Shown here piece after piece: positions 60,138-64,000 of a stretch of DNA of 64,000 bases. The position numbers and the translations under genes are program-made. Each line of letters opens with the position of its first letter. The first letter of the stretch is position 1. The notes below the pieces were generated by a model. It ran no database searches. It saw only the letters and a program-made list of their open reading frames with translations, and was not told the DNA's origin. The DNA lies in NCBI GenBank assembly GCA_965217605.1, contig CBDCJB010000001.1:558001-622000 (forward strand), given 5' to 3'. Source of the stretch: JAYYZW01 sp965217605. GTDB taxonomy: Bacteria > Pseudomonadota > Gammaproteobacteria > Ga0077536.

Positions 60138-60958
60138 TCAAACAAACCTGACACCTTTTTCGTTCCTCCGCCAGACGACGAAGCCCAGACCGGAAATAGC
60201 AGACATGAAAAGCGGCAGCGCTGCAGGAATGGGAATGAGAAACTGTTCGGCAGGCAGGATGACATTGGAGATACGGAGTTCATCAAGAAGACCGACGTAC
60301 TTAAAGCCCGAATTGGCGCGAGACCCGATGAACAAGGTGGCGTCAAGGAAGGACGGAAGTCCGCTCGGTGCGAGCACGCTGAGATATGTGCCTACATCGA
60401 CCCCATCGACGTAGAGGGTAATCCGGTCTGTAAAGGTCTCAGACCCATCGACCGTCATCGCGACATGGTGCCATTCGCCATCAAGAACATCGGTGGTTGA
60501 TTTTTCGAGATAGGCTTGAGTACTCGTTCCCGTACGTTGAAATGCCTCTATAACGTTTGGCGCACCGAAGGGATCGTTGATAGCGGACCCAAGCTTCCGA
60601 TTACACTCGTCAGGCCGTGCTCCACAACAAGAGCAGTAGCGGACTGCGTCGACTTCATGAACCACTCGACCGTTAGGTCCGTCGTTCCACTCAGGTCCAA
60701 CGCGGCCGTTGTGCTGAACATGTGGGCCCCGTTGAAGCTGGCGCTGCCGACGCCCGGCGCGTTGATGGCGACATCACCCGACGACGTGACTCCCGAGTTG
60801 GTTAGCGGATTAGAACCAGCAGAGTCGACTGTGACCGCGCCCGGTTCAAATTGCCAATACGCGACCACGGCTGCGCTGACCATCCTCGGTGCAAGGACAA
60901 CCATGGCGAGGACGATGATGCGGCCGGTCTGCCGAATTAGGTAACGATGATTCGTCAT
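60138..60958 (-). pseudogene. LamG-domain, PEP-CTERM-type exported protein, frameshifted
   Basis: The 5' part (ATG 60958) encodes a signal peptide (RIIVLAMVVLAPRMVSA), AVVAYWQFEPGAVTVDSAGSN and the first LamG strands (FNGAHMFSTTAALDLSGTTD). The 3' part, in another frame, continues the LamG fold (LDGEWHHVAMTVDGSETF, TLYVDGVDVG, GLLDELRISN). It ends with a PEP-CTERM-like tail (PIPAALPLFMSAISGLGF, then WRRNEKG). The two frames meet near 60590-60605 (SVIGSLG into SAINDPFG), so one base change breaks an otherwise complete gene. Sequencing error is possible. Such proteins are surface-sorted by exosortase. Confidence 0.8.
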
Positions 60959-61088
60959 AGCTCTACCTTCCCATTGTACGTATTTCGCTTCGTTGCGGGC
61001 CAGCGTGCAAGTCAAATGGAAGTGTAAAATATTGAAAAAGGGGTTCAAGTTTATCTTCCCCAAAATCTAATCGCGAGGTATCTGGCGC

Positions 61089-62957
61089 ATGGGACGTTCC
61101 AAATCCACCGAATCAGCCGTAAACGCGGGGTTCATCCTCATTGCGATAACGACGATCGGCTCCGCTCCCGCCACGGCCGACGACCGCAATATCGGCCGTG
61201 ACGCCTTTGAACGCGTCTGCGCCGCCTGCCATAACGAAGTGAGTCCGGCGCCGCGGGCGATGACGCCGGCGCAACTCGCCAAGCTACCGCCGGAACAGAT
61301 CTTCCGCACGCAGTTCGAGGGCGTAATGGCACTCTACTCCGCCACGCTGAACGAACTCGAACAGCGCGCGGTCGCGCAATATCTATCCGAGACGCCGTGG
61401 GGCACGATCCCGGATCCCGAGGAAAGTGAGAAGCTGGTTCGCTGTGAGGCGTCGCCCTCGCTCGCTCGGGACGCTTTGGCGCAGCCTCATTGGATCGGTT
61501 GGGGTCTCGACCTCGATAACAGCCACTTTCAGCCGGCCGCAGGCGCCGGTCTCAGCGTCGCGGATCTCGCGAATCTGGAATTGAAATGGGTTTACGGCTT
61601 ACCCGGCGCGACTTCAGTGTCGACCCAGGCTGCGGTGTTGGGCGGGCGCATCTTTTTCGGCAATCTCCAGGGCACCGGCATTTACGCCGTGGATGCGAAG
61701 AACGGCTGCGTGCATTGGAAATTCAAGGCGAACGGCGGCGCGCGATCGGGGTTTGCGGTCGGCCAACGCGACGATGGTCGATTCACGCTCTACATCGGTG
61801 ACACGAAGGCGTGGCTCTACGCACTCGACGCGGATACGGGCGAAGTGATCTGGAAAGACAAGGCCGACGATCACCGCGACGCCCGCCTCACGGCCACACC
61901 CGTGCTTCACGCAGGCGTGCTCTACGTACCGGTCGCGTCCTTCGAGGAATTGTCGGGCGGTCAACCCAAATACGAATGCTGCGTCTTCCGCGGCAGCGTG
62001 ATCGCCTATGAAGCAACGACCGGAAAACGATTGTGGAAGAGTTACACCATCGTTCAAGCGCCGCAGAAGACCACGGTGAGTGAAATCGGTACCCAGCAGT
62101 GGGGTCCGTCGGGCGCCGCCGTGTGGTCGGAACCGGTTATCGATGAAAAACGCGGGATGCTCTACGTAACGACCGGCGACAACTACTCCTTGCCCGCCGC
62201 CGACACCAGCGATGCGATCGTGGGCATGGACCTCAAAACGGGCGCGATCCGGTGGAGCGTCCAAACCACGGCCGACGACGTGTGGACGGCCGGGTGCCCG
62301 GCGGACGCGGCTCCGGGCAGCTCGGCGGTCTGCGGACCCGACGTCGACTACGGTGCGTCAGCGATCCTGCGCGACCTCGGGAACGGCCAGCGCGTTCTGC
62401 TCGCGGGTCAGAAGTCCGGTGTATTACACGCGCTCGATCCCGATCAGAACGGCAAGCTACTCTGGCAAAAACGGCTTTCACCCGGTGGCATCATCGGTGG
62501 CATCGAGTGGGGGTTCGCCGCCGACGCCGAGCATGTCTACGTCCCCATCTCGGACGTCTGGGAAAATCGCGACACGCCCGGGCATGCCGGTGGCCTCTAC
62601 GCCTTGCGCATCAGCGACGGTGAGACTTATTGGCAGACGCCGGCGGCGCCACCGGAATGCCTCGGCACGCCCGGTTGCAATGCAGGGCAACCGGCCGCGG
62701 CCGCGCTCATTCCGGGCATGCTCTTTTCGGGCTCGATGGACGGCTTCATGCGCGCCTACGATCCGGCGACCGGCGAGGTGATTTGGCGCATCGATACCCG
62801 CCGCGAATACGAAGCGATCAACGGCGTAGCTACGAAGGGCGGTTCGATCAAGGGCGCCGGGCCCACGATCGTCGACGGCTGGGTGTATTTCGGCTCCGGC
62901 TATGGCCGCTTCGGTATGCCAGGTAACGCGTTTTTGGCCTTCGGCCCGAAGGAGTAA
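61089..62957 (+). CDS. Cytochrome c-PQQ dehydrogenase (polyvinyl-alcohol dehydrogenase-like)
   Basis: The 622-residue periplasmic quinoprotein has a signal peptide (about 1-30) and one heme c site (VCAACHNE, about 37-44). An eight-bladed PQQ propeller follows, with repeated blade motifs such as LYALDADTGEVIWKDKA, GMDLKTGAIRWSVQT and AYDPATGEVIWRIDT. The N-terminal cytochrome domain and short linker match polyvinyl-alcohol dehydrogenase-type enzymes. It oxidises an alcohol and passes electrons to the respiratory chain. It could serve products of an alkane monooxygenase, but it is 35 kb from that operon. PQQ synthesis genes are not in the window. Confidence 0.9.
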   Translation: MGRSKSTESAVNAGFILIAITTIGSAPATADDRNIGRDAFERVCAACHNEVSPAPRAMTPAQLAKLPPEQIFRTQFEGVMALYSATLNELEQRAVAQYLSETPWGTIPDPEESEKLVRCEASPSLARDALAQPHWIGWGLDLDNSHFQPAAGAGLSVADLANLELKWVYGLPGATSVSTQAAVLGGRIFFGNLQGTGIYAVDAKNGCVHWKFKANGGARSGFAVGQRDDGRFTLYIGDTKAWLYALDADTGEVIWKDKADDHRDARLTATPVLHAGVLYVPVASFEELSGGQPKYECCVFRGSVIAYEATTGKRLWKSYTIVQAPQKTTVSEIGTQQWGPSGAAVWSEPVIDEKRGMLYVTTGDNYSLPAADTSDAIVGMDLKTGAIRWSVQTTADDVWTAGCPADAAPGSSAVCGPDVDYGASAILRDLGNGQRVLLAGQKSGVLHALDPDQNGKLLWQKRLSPGGIIGGIEWGFAADAEHVYVPISDVWENRDTPGHAGGLYALRISDGETYWQTPAAPPECLGTPGCNAGQPAAAALIPGMLFSGSMDGFMRAYDPATGEVIWRIDTRREYEAINGVATKGGSIKGAGPTIVDGWVYFGSGYGRFGMPGNAFLAFGPKE

Positions 62958-63368
62958 TCCATAGCTCGAACGCTTGGTGTCAGCGGCGACGGGACCGGAT
63001 TGCGGTAACGAAAGACCTGAGCCCATTGATGTGGCCCCCGATTTCCCCGTTCTCCGGTTGTCCAAATTCTTTACACCGCAGCGGCCGCGTCCACATTCTC
63101 GTAACCGATTGGAATTATTGGATATTATTTACTATCGCAGTGAATTTTCGACTCATGTGGCCGCATTGATCGAGTGAAAGCTGTCAATAATTTTTACACC
63201 TGCGCGCGATGCAAGGGGGTCGAATGGTTTAAGTGCTTGTTTTCTTTAAGCGGCACGGTTTTTGCACCCTATTTATCAAATGGCTTTAAGCGGGGACGCG
63301 CACGCGCGTCGCCGGAGGATTTCACGCCCGGTTGAAATGCACAACCGGGCGAAATATTGGAGCAAACG
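62958..63368 (+). promoter_or_regulatory. Intergenic region with sigma-54-like promoter and repeats
   Basis: About 410 bp with no convincing gene. The key signal is CGGCACGGTTTTTGCA: GG at 63251-63252 and GC at 63263-63264 are ten bases apart, as sigma-54 promoters require, and GGCAC/TTGC match both boxes. The predicted transcript would start near 63276. A direct repeat CTTTAAGCGG lies at 63243-63252 and 63283-63292, possibly for an activator. Upstream of about 63180 I see nothing beyond AT-rich sequence. Confidence 0.7.
63325..63351 (+). promoter_or_regulatory. Leader hairpin before the secreted-protein gene
   Basis: CGCCCGGTTG (63325-63334) pairs perfectly with CAACCGGGCG (63342-63351) over an AAATGCA loop. 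It ends 17 bp before the ATG and just before the GGAG ribosome site at 63359-63362, in the leader predicted from the sigma-54 promoter. It may stabilise the mRNA or affect translation. Confidence 0.6.
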
Positions 63369-64000
63369 ATGAAAACGGTCTTTAAATTTCTCTCGATTGG
63401 CCTCTTGTGGGCGTCCTTTGGCGTCAGCGCCATTCCGTTATGGGCGACATCGCCGTCAAGCTCAGGCGACGGCATGTTGCATACCATCGAATCAACGACG
63501 GGGGCCCTGCTGACCTCCGTAGCGCTCGGCGGTGGCGTGACCGGCGTGACCGGCCTGGACGTCGACCCGACCAGCGGGCTTTTGTACGGTTCCGCCCAAA
63601 CCGCGGGCGGCGGCGGCCGCACATTGATCACCATCGATCCGCTCTCAGGCGCGGTGGGCGTGATCGGCGCGATGGATACCTTCGCCGGCATCGCGTTCGA
63701 CGGGAGCGGCGCGTTATATGGTGTTGGCGGAGGCAGCGCTTCCACGCCGGGCGGATTGTTCAGCGTCGACAAAACGGACGGCTCGAGTGCGCTGCTGACG
63801 ACTTTGGGTGCCGGGGCCGGTCACGTGCTCGGATTCAACCCGGATGATGGGCTCATGTACCACGCATTCGGTGCGACGGATGGTGCGGGGACGTTTTTCG
63901 AATCGATCGATATCGGCACGCTCATGCTGGCAACCGTGGCTACCAGCGGCACGATTTACGATGAAGGGGGCGGACTCGCTTACCTCGGCGGTGGCCTATT
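63369..64000 (+). CDS. Secreted repeat protein, 3' end outside the window
   Basis: The open frame runs from ATG 63369 to the window end without a stop (210 codons and continuing). It has a signal peptide (KTVFKFLSIGLLWASFGVSA), then repeated short beta blades: LHTIESTTGALLTSVALGGGVTG, GLDVDPTSGLLYG, LITIDPLSGAVGVIG, GIAFDGSGALYG, LFSVDKTDGSSALL. This is a beta-propeller-like pattern found in exported proteins, some with PEP-CTERM tails. The sigma-54 promoter fits the PrsK-PrsR/RpoN control reported for PEP-CTERM genes, but the C-terminus needed to test that is missing. Confidence 0.8.
   Translation, partial: MKTVFKFLSIGLLWASFGVSAIPLWATSPSSSGDGMLHTIESTTGALLTSVALGGGVTGVTGLDVDPTSGLLYGSAQTAGGGGRTLITIDPLSGAVGVIGAMDTFAGIAFDGSGALYGVGGGSASTPGGLFSVDKTDGSSALLTTLGAGAGHVLGFNPDDGLMYHAFGATDGAGTFFESIDIGTLMLATVATSGTIYDEGGGLAYLGGGL

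Noticed and set aside
60548..61063. Two separate hypothetical proteins at 60138-60665 and 60548-61063 on the minus strand
   Set aside because: Signal peptide and first LamG half are in one frame, and second half plus sorting tail in the other; they form one broken gene.
1..64000. tRNA, rRNA, CRISPR arrays and riboswitches
   Set aside because: I looked for TTCGA-type T-loops with flanking stems, rRNA-like blocks, spaced short repeats and known riboswitch cores, and saw none I could support by eye. A tRNAscan/Infernal run would be decisive.

Overview
The window looks like chromosomal DNA of a GC-rich, probably uncultured gammaproteobacterium. The first 15 kb has the E. coli/Pseudomonas-type core order: pdxJ-acpS, then divergent rne and rluC, sppA, yceF, yceD-rpmF-plsX-fabD-fabG-acpP-fabF, mltG-tmk-holB-pilZ and tatD. 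fabH and pabC are missing from their usual places in this run. A full-length glnD at 44-47 kb is another core gene. Between and after these lies accessory, mainly catabolic DNA.

The most notable locus is a minus-strand operon at about 26.1-19.7 kb. It encodes a copper membrane monooxygenase of the particulate methane/ammonia monooxygenase superfamily in the order C-A-B. It continues with a membrane-anchored 'D-position' protein, a multicopper oxidase, a His-rich cupredoxin and a short-chain dehydrogenase. The copper ligands known from methane monooxygenase structures can be recognised in subunits B and C. Subunit A is a clear PmoA/AmoA relative. No hydroxylamine or methanol dehydrogenase lies nearby, and an SDR gene follows the oxidases at 13-bp spacing, so I infer an organic (alkane-like) substrate. 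Subunit C has an in-frame amber codon immediately after its best ATG.

From 26 to 43 kb there are: a luciferase-like flavin oxidoreductase gene divergent from the operon; a secreted unknown; an amidase; a coupled three-gene 2-oxoacid:acceptor oxidoreductase operon with an FrhB/ferredoxin subunit and a divergent TetR regulator; a DUF4396 protein and a Tag-like glycosylase; a ribbon-helix-helix/Doc toxin-antitoxin pair with a perfect inverted-repeat operator; and a hydrolase/Rieske oxygenase/VOC cluster. A diguanylate cyclase gene is split by a 1613-bp IS1380-type element with a CTAG target duplication. A MetE-like methyltransferase follows.

Two 165-bp hairpin-forming MITE-like elements flank the YbjN-like/glnD/DUF3750 block (43.4 and 47.6 kb). 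A 65-bp REP-like palindrome occurs twice (4.5 and 52.0 kb). From 47.8 to 56.8 kb a long minus-strand run carries small-molecule catabolic enzymes (Ntn hydrolase, NodB-type deacetylase, PhyH oxygenase, hydrolase, SDR, CaiB CoA transferase, isochorismatase-type hydrolase, luciferase-like oxidoreductase). Facing away from it is a complete E1alpha-E1beta-E2 2-oxoacid dehydrogenase operon. The end of the window has a frameshifted LamG/PEP-CTERM-type gene, a cytochrome c-PQQ dehydrogenase, and the start of a secreted protein behind a strong sigma-54-like promoter and a leader hairpin. I saw no rRNA, tRNA or CRISPR array.
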